NCBI GenBank assembly: GCA_964536085.1
Contig: CAZHWR010000007.1
Span: forward strand, 1 to 53,553
Direction of reading: 5' to 3'
Length of the DNA stretch: 53,553 bases
Origin: CAZHWR01 sp964536085
GTDB taxonomy: Bacteria; Bacillota; Clostridia; Oscillospirales; Ruminococcaceae
The position numbers and the translations under genes were made by a program. Below, in pieces: positions 22,725-31,453 of this stretch. Positions within the stretch are counted from its first letter, which is position 1; the number at the start of each line of letters is the position of its first letter. The notes under the pieces were generated by a model, which saw only the letters and a program-made list of their open reading frames with translations, made no database searches and was not told the DNA's origin.

Positions 22725-25112
22725 TTAGTCCTTATTCCAAATATTTTGTTCATACTCGCCTATGGAGCGATCAGAGGCAAATATTGATGATTTTGCTATA
22801 TTGATAAGAGCCTTTTTAAAAAATTCATGCTTATTGCGGTATGCCTCGTCAATTTTTTGCTGTGCGTTTTTGTAGCTTTCAAAGTCGGCACATATCATAT
22901 ACGGGTCGCGATTTTCAAGATATTCGGTTATTCTCGTAAAGTCCTTTTTGAGACCTCCGCTCCTGATAAAGTTTATAGCTTCAAGCAGATCTGGGGAAGC
23001 GCCCGTATAATTTTTAGGGTCATATCCGCTTTTGAAAAGCTGCGCGACCTCATCTTCCTTCAGTCCGAAAAGGAAAATATTATCTTTTCCGGCCTGTTCG
23101 GATATCTCAACATTCGCACCGTCCAGCGTTCCTATAGTGACCGCGCCGTTCATCATAAATTTCATATTGCCTGTTCCGCTGGCTTCTTTGCCCGCAAGCG
23201 ATATTTGCTCACTGATATTGGCAGCGGGTATGATAAGCTCTGCAAGCGATACCTTGTAGTCCTGAATAAACACGACGTTTAAAATACTGTTTGCATCGTG
23301 ATCCTGATTAATCAAATCGGCAAGCGAGCAGATGAAATTGATGATTTCCTTAGCCATGAAATAGCTTGGAGACGCTTTTGCTCCGAAGATAAACGTTCGG
23401 GGATAAATATCTGTTTTACCTTTTTTTATCTGCAGATAAAGGTGCAGAATGTACAGCGCGCATAAAAGCTGACGCTTGTATTCATGCAGGCGTTTTACCT
23501 GAACGTCGAAAATGGAATCCACATTGACATTTATACCGTTTGCACGCTTGATATAAGCGGCAAGACGCTTTTTATTTCCCTGTTTGATTTCAAACAGTTT
23601 ATTAAGCACCTTAATATCGCTTGAATATTCAGTTAGCTTTTCAAGATCGTGAATTTCCAAAGCAAGATCGGCTTTCAGAAGCTCATTCAGATAAGCTGTG
23701 AGCTGTTCATTGGACTGGCAAAGCCATCTTCTGTGTGTGATACCGTTTGTAACATTGGTGAATTTTTCCGGGAAAACAATATTAAAATCCCTGAAGGTGT
23801 TCTTTTTGATGATTTCAGAGTGCATAGCTGAAACACCGTTTACAAAGCGGCTTCCGATTATAGCCATATTCGCCATTCTGACTTTACCTTCGCCGATTAT
23901 TGATAGCTTTTCAATATCGGGACAGCCTCCGGAAAATGTTCCCAAGCGGCTGAAAATATCGTTGCAAAAACGCTTGTTTATTTCTTCAACAATGGCGTAT
24001 ATTCGGGGCAGACGCTTTTTAAACAGATCGATATCCCATTTTTCAAGCGCTTCCGCCATTACAGTGTGGTTTGTATAGTAGAGGCTGTTCGTTGTTATTT
24101 CCCACGCTTTGTCCCAGTCGAGGGAGCATTCGTCAATAAAAATGCGCATAAGCTCGGGAACGCACAGGGCAGGGTGTGTGTCGTTGATGTGGATCGCATT
24201 TTTTTCGGCAAAGTTGTCGAGTGTGCCGAATTCTTTTAAATGCTGTGTGACGATGTCCGTCAGCGAGGCGCACACGAAGAAATACTGCTGTGAGAGGCGC
24301 AGTAGCTTGCCCTCATAGTATTCATCGGCGGGGTAGAGTACCTTTGATATCGCCTCAGCCATAGCGCGCTTTTCCATACTTTTAAGATAGTCGCCGCGGG
24401 AAAAGCTTTGAATATCAAAGCTGTCCTTTGTTCTTGCGCCCCAAAGTCTTAAAACGTTTACCCGCTCAGAGTTGTAGCCCGAGATAAAAAGATCGTACGG
24501 TACTGCGACAACGCGCGTTGCGTCCTTATGCTTAATAACCAGTCCTGAATCCAGCCAGTTTTCTTCGATATAGCCGTCAAAAAGGACCTCTTTTGCTTCA
24601 TCGGGTCGGGCGACGAGCCATGCTCCGCCCATTTCGAGCCAGTTATCCGGAAACTCGGTTTGCCAGCCGTCTAAAATAACCTGCTTGAAAGTTCCGAATT
24701 CATAGCATATTGAATATCCTGTAGCGCGGCTTCCGAGCGTTGTAAGCGAATCAAGATAGCATGACGCGAGCCTTCCCAAGCCTCCGTTGCCTAGTCCCGC
24801 GTCAGGCTCGAGCTCGTAAATATCGCTGATATTTACATTCATCGATTTGAGAATGTTTTTGAGAGGAGCTTCAAGCTGTAAATTAAAAAGATTGTTTTTC
24901 AATGAACGTCCGACAAGGAATTCCATCGACATATAGAACACTTTTTTACCGCCGAATTTTTTATCGGTTTCGGCTTTTTTTGCAGACAATGTCTGATTCA
25001 AATAATATATTATACATTCGTAGATCTGCCGATGGGACAAATCTTCAAAATCAGCGCCGAAGCGCGCAAGAGCAACGCTCTGTAATGAGTTTAAAAGCTG
25101 TTTTTCGTTCAT
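22725..25112 (-). CDS. glgP: Glycogen/maltodextrin phosphorylase
   Basis: A 795-residue GT35 alpha-glucan phosphorylase that releases glucose-1-phosphate from glycogen. Motifs: KVFYMSMEFLVGRSL and GNGGLGRLASCYLDS near the N-terminus, VNGVSAMHSEI, VKRLHEYKRQLL, and the PLP-binding Lys651 in EASGTGNMKFMMNG followed by TLDGANVEI. It is the last gene of the glg operon, 131 bp after glgA, so its expression may be partly separate. AAAGGA lies 12 nt before ATG 25112; the ATG at 25124 touches it and is unlikely. Confidence 0.97.
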   Translation of the reverse strand: MNEKQLLNSLQSVALARFGADFEDLSHRQIYECIIYYLNQTLSAKKAETDKKFGGKKVFYMSMEFLVGRSLKNNLFNLQLEAPLKNILKSMNVNISDIYELEPDAGLGNGGLGRLASCYLDSLTTLGSRATGYSICYEFGTFKQVILDGWQTEFPDNWLEMGGAWLVARPDEAKEVLFDGYIEENWLDSGLVIKHKDATRVVAVPYDLFISGYNSERVNVLRLWGARTKDSFDIQSFSRGDYLKSMEKRAMAEAISKVLYPADEYYEGKLLRLSQQYFFVCASLTDIVTQHLKEFGTLDNFAEKNAIHINDTHPALCVPELMRIFIDECSLDWDKAWEITTNSLYYTNHTVMAEALEKWDIDLFKKRLPRIYAIVEEINKRFCNDIFSRLGTFSGGCPDIEKLSIIGEGKVRMANMAIIGSRFVNGVSAMHSEIIKKNTFRDFNIVFPEKFTNVTNGITHRRWLCQSNEQLTAYLNELLKADLALEIHDLEKLTEYSSDIKVLNKLFEIKQGNKKRLAAYIKRANGINVNVDSIFDVQVKRLHEYKRQLLCALYILHLYLQIKKGKTDIYPRTFIFGAKASPSYFMAKEIINFICSLADLINQDHDANSILNVVFIQDYKVSLAELIIPAANISEQISLAGKEASGTGNMKFMMNGAVTIGTLDGANVEISEQAGKDNIFLFGLKEDEVAQLFKSGYDPKNYTGASPDLLEAINFIRSGGLKKDFTRITEYLENRDPYMICADFESYKNAQQKIDEAYRNKHEFFKKALINIAKSSIFASDRSIGEYEQNIWNKD

Positions 25113-25255
25113 AGTGATTATCATTCCTTTTTAATTTTGAGTCGCATTAAATACTAAAGCCGCTGTGAAGTTTTACGCAAAGTAAAATGGAGAGAGGTGA
25201 AAATCGGACAGTAAAGACTGCCGCGCCTTTTGCGTACAAGGTGCGTATCAGTTGC

Positions 25256-26674
25256 TTATATGCTGCTATACAGTTTCAAATATTCCTTTGCTCCGTTTGC
25301 AAATCCTGAGTCGACAGCCATAGCGTTTTTGCGCGCCGCCTTAAAGTCGGGTTTTGAGTAATACAATTCAAGCGCGCGGTTTACCGCTCCGAGCATATCG
25401 AAGGAATTGTAGCTTTCGAATGTAAGACCCCAACCTGATTTATTTTCCGGATTATAGGGAACGACCGTGTCGGCAAGTCCGCCGATTTTATTCACTATAG
25501 GTATTGTTCCGTAGCGCATAGCAATAAGTTGTGATAGACCGCACGGCTCAAATTTTGACGGCATGAGCAAAAAATCCGCTCCGGCATACAGCTTTTGGGC
25601 AAGCGCCTTGTCAAATTTGATTATACCACGGATTTTATCGTGATAAGCAAATTCGCAGTAACGGAAAAAGTCTTCGTATTCGCGGTCTCCGGTTCCCAGA
25701 ACAAGGAGCTGTAAATCGTTCTCCGCAATTTGCGGCATTACATGTTTTACCAAATCAAGTCCCTTTTGTGCGGTTAGACGGGTGACCATTGCGATAACAG
25801 GAACATTGATATCAATGTTCAGTCCCATTTCCTTTTGTATGTCAATTTTATTAAACCTTTTGTTTTGCAGTGTTGAGGCTGTGTAATTAGTTTTTATGAA
25901 CTTGTCTGTCTGCGGATTGAAAAAGTCGGTGTCGATACCGTTTACAATTCCTGAGAGCTTGTAGCTTCTTTCGCGCAGTATATCGTCCAGCCCATAGGAA
26001 AAATAAGGATTTAAAATCTCGTTTGCGTACGTTTTTGAAACGGTGGTAACTCGGCTGGAGCACTCTATAGCTCCTTTTAACAGATTTATGCAGCCCTTGT
26101 AATAAACCAAAGACAAATGCTCAGGAGCGAGCCCGAAAACATCGCCCAGGATGGCGGGATCAAACTGACCTTGAAACTGGATGTTGTGAATGGTGAAAAC
26201 CGTTTTTATGTTGCGGTAAAAATCAATTGAGCGGTACTGAGCGTCGAGCGCGACCGGAGTCAGCGCAGTGTGCCAGTCGTTGCAGTGCAGAATATCCGGC
26301 TTGAAATCGATTAGCGGCAAAAGATCAAGAACTGCCCTCGAAAAGAAAGCAAAACGCTCGCCGTCGTCATATTCTCCGTATATCCTGTCGCGCTTGAAGT
26401 AAAATTCGTTGTCAACAAGATAATAAGTAATGCCGCCGCAAACGCATTTAAATACGCCGCAGTACTGATTTCGCCAGCCGACGCGAATGAATATGTTGCC
26501 GAGATATTCGGCGTTCTCTAAAAGTTCGCTGTCTATCGAGGAGTATTTCGGAAGGATCACACGCGCGTCTGCACCGAGTTCACACAGTGCTTTCGGAAGA
26601 CTTCCCGCGACATCAGACAGACCGCCGACCTTGACAAACGGGGACGCTTCGCTTGCGGCGTAAAGTATATTCAT
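25256..26674 (-). CDS. glgA: Glycogen synthase (ADP-glucose)
   Basis: A 472-residue GT5 synthase that elongates alpha-1,4-glucan from ADP-glucose. The N-terminal ASEASPFVKVGGLSDVAGSL holds the KxGG nucleotide-sugar loop. HCNDWHTALTP, FTIHNIQFQGQF and, in the C-terminal Rossmann domain, VTRLTAQKGLDL, MPSKFEPCGLSQLIAMRYG and the following TxxGG-like GGLADTV are present. It follows glgD by 25 bp with AGAGGG before the ATG, so it belongs to the operon. Confidence 0.97.
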   Translation of the reverse strand: MNILYAASEASPFVKVGGLSDVAGSLPKALCELGADARVILPKYSSIDSELLENAEYLGNIFIRVGWRNQYCGVFKCVCGGITYYLVDNEFYFKRDRIYGEYDDGERFAFFSRAVLDLLPLIDFKPDILHCNDWHTALTPVALDAQYRSIDFYRNIKTVFTIHNIQFQGQFDPAILGDVFGLAPEHLSLVYYKGCINLLKGAIECSSRVTTVSKTYANEILNPYFSYGLDDILRERSYKLSGIVNGIDTDFFNPQTDKFIKTNYTASTLQNKRFNKIDIQKEMGLNIDINVPVIAMVTRLTAQKGLDLVKHVMPQIAENDLQLLVLGTGDREYEDFFRYCEFAYHDKIRGIIKFDKALAQKLYAGADFLLMPSKFEPCGLSQLIAMRYGTIPIVNKIGGLADTVVPYNPENKSGWGLTFESYNSFDMLGAVNRALELYYSKPDFKAARKNAMAVDSGFANGAKEYLKLYSSI

Positions 26675-26699
26675 ATATCATAGCCCTCTTTCTTTAAAC

Positions 26700-27815
26700 T
26701 TAAATTATAACGCCTTTTTTAATAACAAACGGATAATCGCTTTGTCCGGTTAAAATCTTACTTGCCGTAACGGTTATGTCCTTGTCGCATATAACGCAGT
26801 CCAGGCGTGCGCCCCGGTTGATTTTAGCTCCTTGCATGATTATAGAATTTTTGACAGTTGCACCTTCTTCGATAAAGCAGTCGCGGAAGATTATGCTGTT
26901 TTCAACGCAGCCGTTTATTGTGCATCCGTCGGCCACAAGGCTGTTTTTAACAGAGGAATCAAAGCCATACATAGTCGGAACCGTGTCTTTGACCCGGGTT
27001 ATGATAGGATTTTGCCCGGTAAACAGATTGTTTCTGAATTCAGTATCCAGTAAGCGCATGGAGGTGTCGTAATACTCGTTGACGCTTCTTATCTGCGAAG
27101 CAAATCCCGTTATACAATAACCGACGATATCCAGCTTGCCGATGTTTTTAGTTATAAGCTCGAAATCAAGATCATACCAATCGTATGTTTCCGCTTTCAT
27201 AAGAAAATCAATCAGAAAGTCTTTCTTAAGCAGATATATGTTCAGTGATATATTTTCTTTGCCGCCGAGACCGCTGTTTTGATAATTCATATCTGTCAGT
27301 CTGCCGTTGTTGTCGAAACTCAGCCGTGCGTTTTTAACGGAAGCATTCTCAATAGGGGAGTAAAGCAGGGTGATGTCTGCTCCGCTTTTAATGTGCGCGG
27401 GTATAATTTTTGAAAAATCAATGTTGGCTATTATGTTTCCGTTGGCAATTATGCAATAGTCTTCAAGCTTGTTTTGTATATAATCTTTTATATGGCGCAA
27501 AAAGTCAAGCTTTCCGCGTATATGATAATAATTTGAGGCCGAACGCCTTTCAAACGGGGTCAAGACTTTAAGTCCGCCGTTTTTGCGGTTTAGATCCCAG
27601 TCTTTGCCATATCCCACATGATCCATAAGCGAACCGTAATTGTCGCGCGTTATTATACCAATGTTGTGTATTCCCGCGTTTACAAGGTTTGATATCATAA
27701 AATCTATAATACGGTATTTGCCGCCGAACGGAATGCATGACAATGTTCTGTCGGTGGAAAGCTGATTTTCAACGCCTTTATATGAGTCTGAAAAAATAAT
27801 GCTGAAAACGTTCAT
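26700..27815 (-). CDS. glgD: ADP-glucose pyrophosphorylase GlgD subunit
   Basis: A 371-residue homologue of GlgC with the nucleotidyltransferase fold (PFGGKYRIIDFMISNLVNAG) and a left-handed beta-helix C-terminus (hexapeptide-like SLVADGCTINGCVENSIIF). The N-terminal GGxGxRL nucleotide loop of GlgC is replaced by FSIIFSDSYKGVENQL, as in GlgD of other Firmicutes, where this subunit is inactive alone and modulates GlgC in a heterotetramer. AAAGGA precedes the ATG by 7 nt. It lies 18 bp after glgC. Confidence 0.95.
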   Translation of the reverse strand: MNVFSIIFSDSYKGVENQLSTDRTLSCIPFGGKYRIIDFMISNLVNAGIHNIGIITRDNYGSLMDHVGYGKDWDLNRKNGGLKVLTPFERRSASNYYHIRGKLDFLRHIKDYIQNKLEDYCIIANGNIIANIDFSKIIPAHIKSGADITLLYSPIENASVKNARLSFDNNGRLTDMNYQNSGLGGKENISLNIYLLKKDFLIDFLMKAETYDWYDLDFELITKNIGKLDIVGYCITGFASQIRSVNEYYDTSMRLLDTEFRNNLFTGQNPIITRVKDTVPTMYGFDSSVKNSLVADGCTINGCVENSIIFRDCFIEEGATVKNSIIMQGAKINRGARLDCVICDKDITVTASKILTGQSDYPFVIKKGVII

Positions 27816-27833
27816 AACAATATCCTTTCTGAA

Positions 27834-29042
27834 TTATTTGGTTTGGTGCGGCTCGATCATTTCTTTTGGTAAAACGACCTGTCCGCTTTTAACGACGGCG
27901 CCTGCGCCGACGACTGCGATTCCCCAATCGTCAATGTTGGTATATTTTTCCGGTTCCGCGCCTACGACGGCGCCTTCTTCAATTACCGCGTCATCCGCAA
28001 TAATAGCGTATTTTACGGTCGCGCCTTTTTTGATTTTTGCTCCGCGCATTACAACCGAAGAATTTATCGTAACGTCGCTTTCGATGTTGACGTCGGAAAA
28101 CAAAACCGAATACCAAATATTTCCGTGAATAGAGCAGCCCTCGGCAATTATCGATTCGCGGATCACTGCGTCCTGACCGATAAACTGGGGAGCGGCTCCG
28201 GAATGGCGGGAGTAAATGCGCCAAAGCGGATCGGACAGATTGAGGGGGATTTTTTTGTTCAATAAGTCCATGTTGGCTTCCCAAAGGCTGTCTATAGTAC
28301 CGACGTCCTTCCAATATCCATCGAAATCATAGGCGTACAGCTGTTCGCCGGATTCCAGCATGGCGGGAAGAACATCCTTTCCGAAATCGTTATTGCTGGA
28401 TGGGCTTTGCTCGTCAAGTTCAAGATATTTTTCAAGCTTTTCCCAGGTAAAGATATATATTCCCATGGAAGCTTTAGTGCTCTTCGGATTTTCGGGCTTT
28501 TCTTCAAATTCATATATTTTTCCGTTTTGTTCAGTATTCATTATACCGAATCTGGACGCTTCCTCAAGCGGAACGTTTAGAGCTGCCACCGTAACGTCGG
28601 CCCCTTTTTCTTTGTGGTAGCTGAGCATCTTGGAATAGTCCATTTTATATATGTGGTCTCCGGATAGTATGAGCACATATTTCGGCTTGTACTGTTTTAT
28701 GAAATTGATATTCTGATAAATTGCATTCGCCGTTCCCTTGTACCATTCGCTTTTGCTGTTAGTGGCGTAAGGGGGAAGGATATATACGCCTCCGTTTAAG
28801 CGGTCAAGGTCCCATGGCTGTCCGTTTCCGATGTAGGAATTCAGCTCAAGCGGCTGATATTGAGTTAAAACGCCGACGGTATCTATCCCCGAATTGACAC
28901 AGTTGGAAAGAGGAAAATCAATTATTCGGTATTTTCCCCCAAACGGCACCGCCGGCTTTGCGGTTGCCGTCGTGAGAACATACAGGCGGCTTCCCTGACC
29001 TCCTGCGAGCAGCATTGCTATCATTTCCTTAGATGCATTCAT
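27834..29042 (-). CDS. glgC: Glucose-1-phosphate adenylyltransferase, catalytic subunit
   Basis: A 402-residue enzyme making ADP-glucose from ATP and glucose-1-phosphate, the committed step of glycogen synthesis. MLLAGGQGSRLYVLT is the nucleotide loop, FGGKYRIIDFPLSNC and WYKGTANAIYQN the substrate-binding elements, ILSGDHIYKMDY the metal/G1P site, FEEKPENPKS follows, and a beta-helix domain (EDAVI-type repeats) ends the protein. The open frame begins earlier, but AAAGGA 12 nt upstream and the family N-terminus support ATG 29042. Confidence 0.97.
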   Translation of the reverse strand: MNASKEMIAMLLAGGQGSRLYVLTTATAKPAVPFGGKYRIIDFPLSNCVNSGIDTVGVLTQYQPLELNSYIGNGQPWDLDRLNGGVYILPPYATNSKSEWYKGTANAIYQNINFIKQYKPKYVLILSGDHIYKMDYSKMLSYHKEKGADVTVAALNVPLEEASRFGIMNTEQNGKIYEFEEKPENPKSTKASMGIYIFTWEKLEKYLELDEQSPSSNNDFGKDVLPAMLESGEQLYAYDFDGYWKDVGTIDSLWEANMDLLNKKIPLNLSDPLWRIYSRHSGAAPQFIGQDAVIRESIIAEGCSIHGNIWYSVLFSDVNIESDVTINSSVVMRGAKIKKGATVKYAIIADDAVIEEGAVVGAEPEKYTNIDDWGIAVVGAGAVVKSGQVVLPKEMIEPHQTK

Positions 29043-29131
29043 GAATATGACCAATCCTTTCTGCCGTAAATATAGTGAGCTTCGGTTGTATGACACGCGA
29101 AGCCTTAATAATCGTGGAAATAGCTTAAATT

Positions 29132-31195
29132 TTACTTTTTGCCCTTTTTAGCTTTAGTGCTGTCTGAGCGTTTCTTTCCCGTTTTTTCTTTGCTTATTTT
29201 TGCGGATTTTTCATCGGCTTTTTCATTTAACTTTGAGGACTTTTCAACCTGCTTCCCGCTTGATTTTTCAGACGCTTTGGATTTTTGCTTTACATCATCG
29301 CTGCTGTTTTTGACCGTTTTTCTTTTAGGAGCTTTATAATATATTACAGTGGAAAGCGGAGCCAGGTCAAACAGCAATGTGTAATCTTTGCCGTTTGATT
29401 TTCCTTTTTTTGCCGTCAGCTTTTCAGGAGCGTTGAAATTACCTCCGAATTTTTCGTCTGATGATGAGAGGATAAGCTTGTATATTCCGGAACGTCCTAC
29501 GCCGACAGGATAGCCTTTAAGATTGACTCCCGAAAAGTTTGAGACAACTGTGATCTCTCCTCCGTCGTCGTCGTATCGGTTAAATGAAAAGACGTTGTTG
29601 TCCCCATCGTCACAGTTTATCCAGCTAAATCCGTCCCAGCTTGTATCGCGGGTGAAAAACGGCTTTACAGATGAATAGATATGATTGAGAGCCTTTACAT
29701 ATTCGCTCAGCATGCGATGTTTTGGATAGTCCAGCAAAAACCAGTCGAGTTCGCGTTCCTCGTTCCATTCAATAAACTGACCGAATTCGTCGCCCATGAA
29801 CATCAGCTTTTTGCCCGGATGGGCAAACATATAACCGTAGTAAGCCTTAAGACCTTCGAATTTGTTTTCGTAATCGCCGGGCATTTTATTAAGAAGCGAG
29901 CATTTTCCGTGAACGACTTCATCGTGAGAGAGCGGAAGAATAAAATTTTCAGAAAACGCATATGTCAGTGAGAAGGTGAGCTTTGAATGAACGCCCCGTC
30001 TGAAAAGCGGATCAGTTCGCATATAGTCAAGGCTGTCGTTCATAAAGCCCATGTTCCATTTAAAGTCGAAGCCCAGTCCTCCGTTGCACACAGGCGCTGT
30101 GACAAGCGGCCAGCTTGTTGATTCCTCAGCAATGGTGAAAACTCCTTTGAACGCTGAGTGTACTTCTATGTTCAGCCGTTTTAAAAATTCCTCTGCCTCC
30201 AGATTGCCGTTACCGCCGTATTGATTGAGTCTGTATTCACCGTCGCGCTTGCCGTAGTCCAGATACAGCATGGATGCGACCGCATCCACACGAACGCCGT
30301 CCGCGTGGAACATTTTAAACCAGTAGCAGGCGTTTGAGATCAAAAAACAAACGACCTCCGGTTTTGAATAGTCAAAAATTCTTGTTCCCCAGTCAGGGTG
30401 TTCGCGTTTGAGCGGGTCGTCGTATTCGTAAAGGCAGCCGCCGTCGAACTCGTACAGTCCCATGGCATCTTTCGGAAAATGCGCGGGAACCCAATCCAGA
30501 ATTACGCCTATATCAGACGCATGGCATTTGTCGATAAACTCCATAAAATCATGCGGGGTGCCGAACCGGGAAGTTGGGGCATAATAGCCGGTTATCTGAT
30601 ACCCCCACGACTTGTCGTATGGATGCTCCATAACAGGCATAAGCTCGATATGAGTATATCCCATGTCTTTAACATATGGGATAATCGTGTCTGCAAGCTG
30701 AGAATACGAAAGCAGTTCGCCGTTTTCACTTCGCCTGAACGATCCGAGATGAAGCTCATATATACTCATCGGGAGATTGTATGGCTGAGTACTTTCTCGT
30801 TTTGCAATGTATTTTTTGTCCGACCATTCATAGCCGCCGATATCATAAATTTTGCTTGCAGTCCCCGGGCGTGTTTCTGCATGAAATGCGTATGGATCAG
30901 CTTTATAAAGCTCTTTGCCGCTCCGAGTTATAATAAGATATTTGTAATTGTCGTAGATGCTAACGCACTTTACGACGGCTTCAAAAATACCGCCGTCGCT
31001 TATTTTTTCCATTTCATCTGACTTTTCCCAGTTGTTGAAATCGCCGACGACAAAAATCTTCTCTGCGTTTTTTGCCCAAACCCTGAAAACGTATTCACCT
31101 GCGTCGATGCAGTGGGCGCCGAAAAAATTGTATGCACGGAAATTATTCCCTTCATAAAAATCTTTTAGAATATTTTTTGTGTATTTATCCGTCAT
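29132..31195 (-). CDS. glgB: 1,4-alpha-glucan branching enzyme with a lysine-rich tail
   Basis: A 687-residue GH13 branching enzyme that forms alpha-1,6 branches in glycogen. An N-terminal CBM48 domain (VFRVWAKNAEKIFVVGDFNNW) is followed by the barrel with MGYTHIELMPVMEHPYDKSW, the nucleophile Asp in GVRVDAVASMLYLDYG, the acid/base Glu in FTIAEESTSWP and LPLSHDEVVHGK. Residues about 622-687 are an extra tail with about 22 lysines in 66 positions plus many Ser and Glu, absent from typical GlgB. It is the first gene of the glg operon. The ribosome site is weak (GGTG). Confidence 0.95.
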   Translation of the reverse strand: MTDKYTKNILKDFYEGNNFRAYNFFGAHCIDAGEYVFRVWAKNAEKIFVVGDFNNWEKSDEMEKISDGGIFEAVVKCVSIYDNYKYLIITRSGKELYKADPYAFHAETRPGTASKIYDIGGYEWSDKKYIAKRESTQPYNLPMSIYELHLGSFRRSENGELLSYSQLADTIIPYVKDMGYTHIELMPVMEHPYDKSWGYQITGYYAPTSRFGTPHDFMEFIDKCHASDIGVILDWVPAHFPKDAMGLYEFDGGCLYEYDDPLKREHPDWGTRIFDYSKPEVVCFLISNACYWFKMFHADGVRVDAVASMLYLDYGKRDGEYRLNQYGGNGNLEAEEFLKRLNIEVHSAFKGVFTIAEESTSWPLVTAPVCNGGLGFDFKWNMGFMNDSLDYMRTDPLFRRGVHSKLTFSLTYAFSENFILPLSHDEVVHGKCSLLNKMPGDYENKFEGLKAYYGYMFAHPGKKLMFMGDEFGQFIEWNEERELDWFLLDYPKHRMLSEYVKALNHIYSSVKPFFTRDTSWDGFSWINCDDGDNNVFSFNRYDDDGGEITVVSNFSGVNLKGYPVGVGRSGIYKLILSSSDEKFGGNFNAPEKLTAKKGKSNGKDYTLLFDLAPLSTVIYYKAPKRKTVKNSSDDVKQKSKASEKSSGKQVEKSSKLNEKADEKSAKISKEKTGKKRSDSTKAKKGKK

Positions 31196-31344
31196 TTTAA
31201 AACACCGCCATTATTTTTTCTTGTATATAATATACCATATTATAATTTAAAATAAAAGAGATTTATATAAATAGCACAAATTTTGTATACTGCAATAATA
31301 AATTTTCCAAAACATATACATTTTAAACAAAATTTCACAGCAGA

Positions 31345-31372
31345 TTGACAAAACTGTAAAATATGATACCAT
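31345..31372 (+). promoter_or_regulatory. Promoter of the neopullulanase-like gene
   Basis: A consensus TTGACA (31345-31350) with a 16-bp spacer and TACCAT preceded by TGA (extended -10 style) at 31364-31372. The 258-bp divergent region also contains AT-rich TATAAT/TATATT candidates for the glgB promoter near 31230-31245 on the minus strand, with an unclear -35. Confidence 0.45.
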
Positions 31373-31453
31373 TATTTATACCGTTTGCCACAAGCGTAAG
31401 CTTATGTAAAGCTGTATATAATATTAACAACGTATAAATTGTATGGAGTAACT

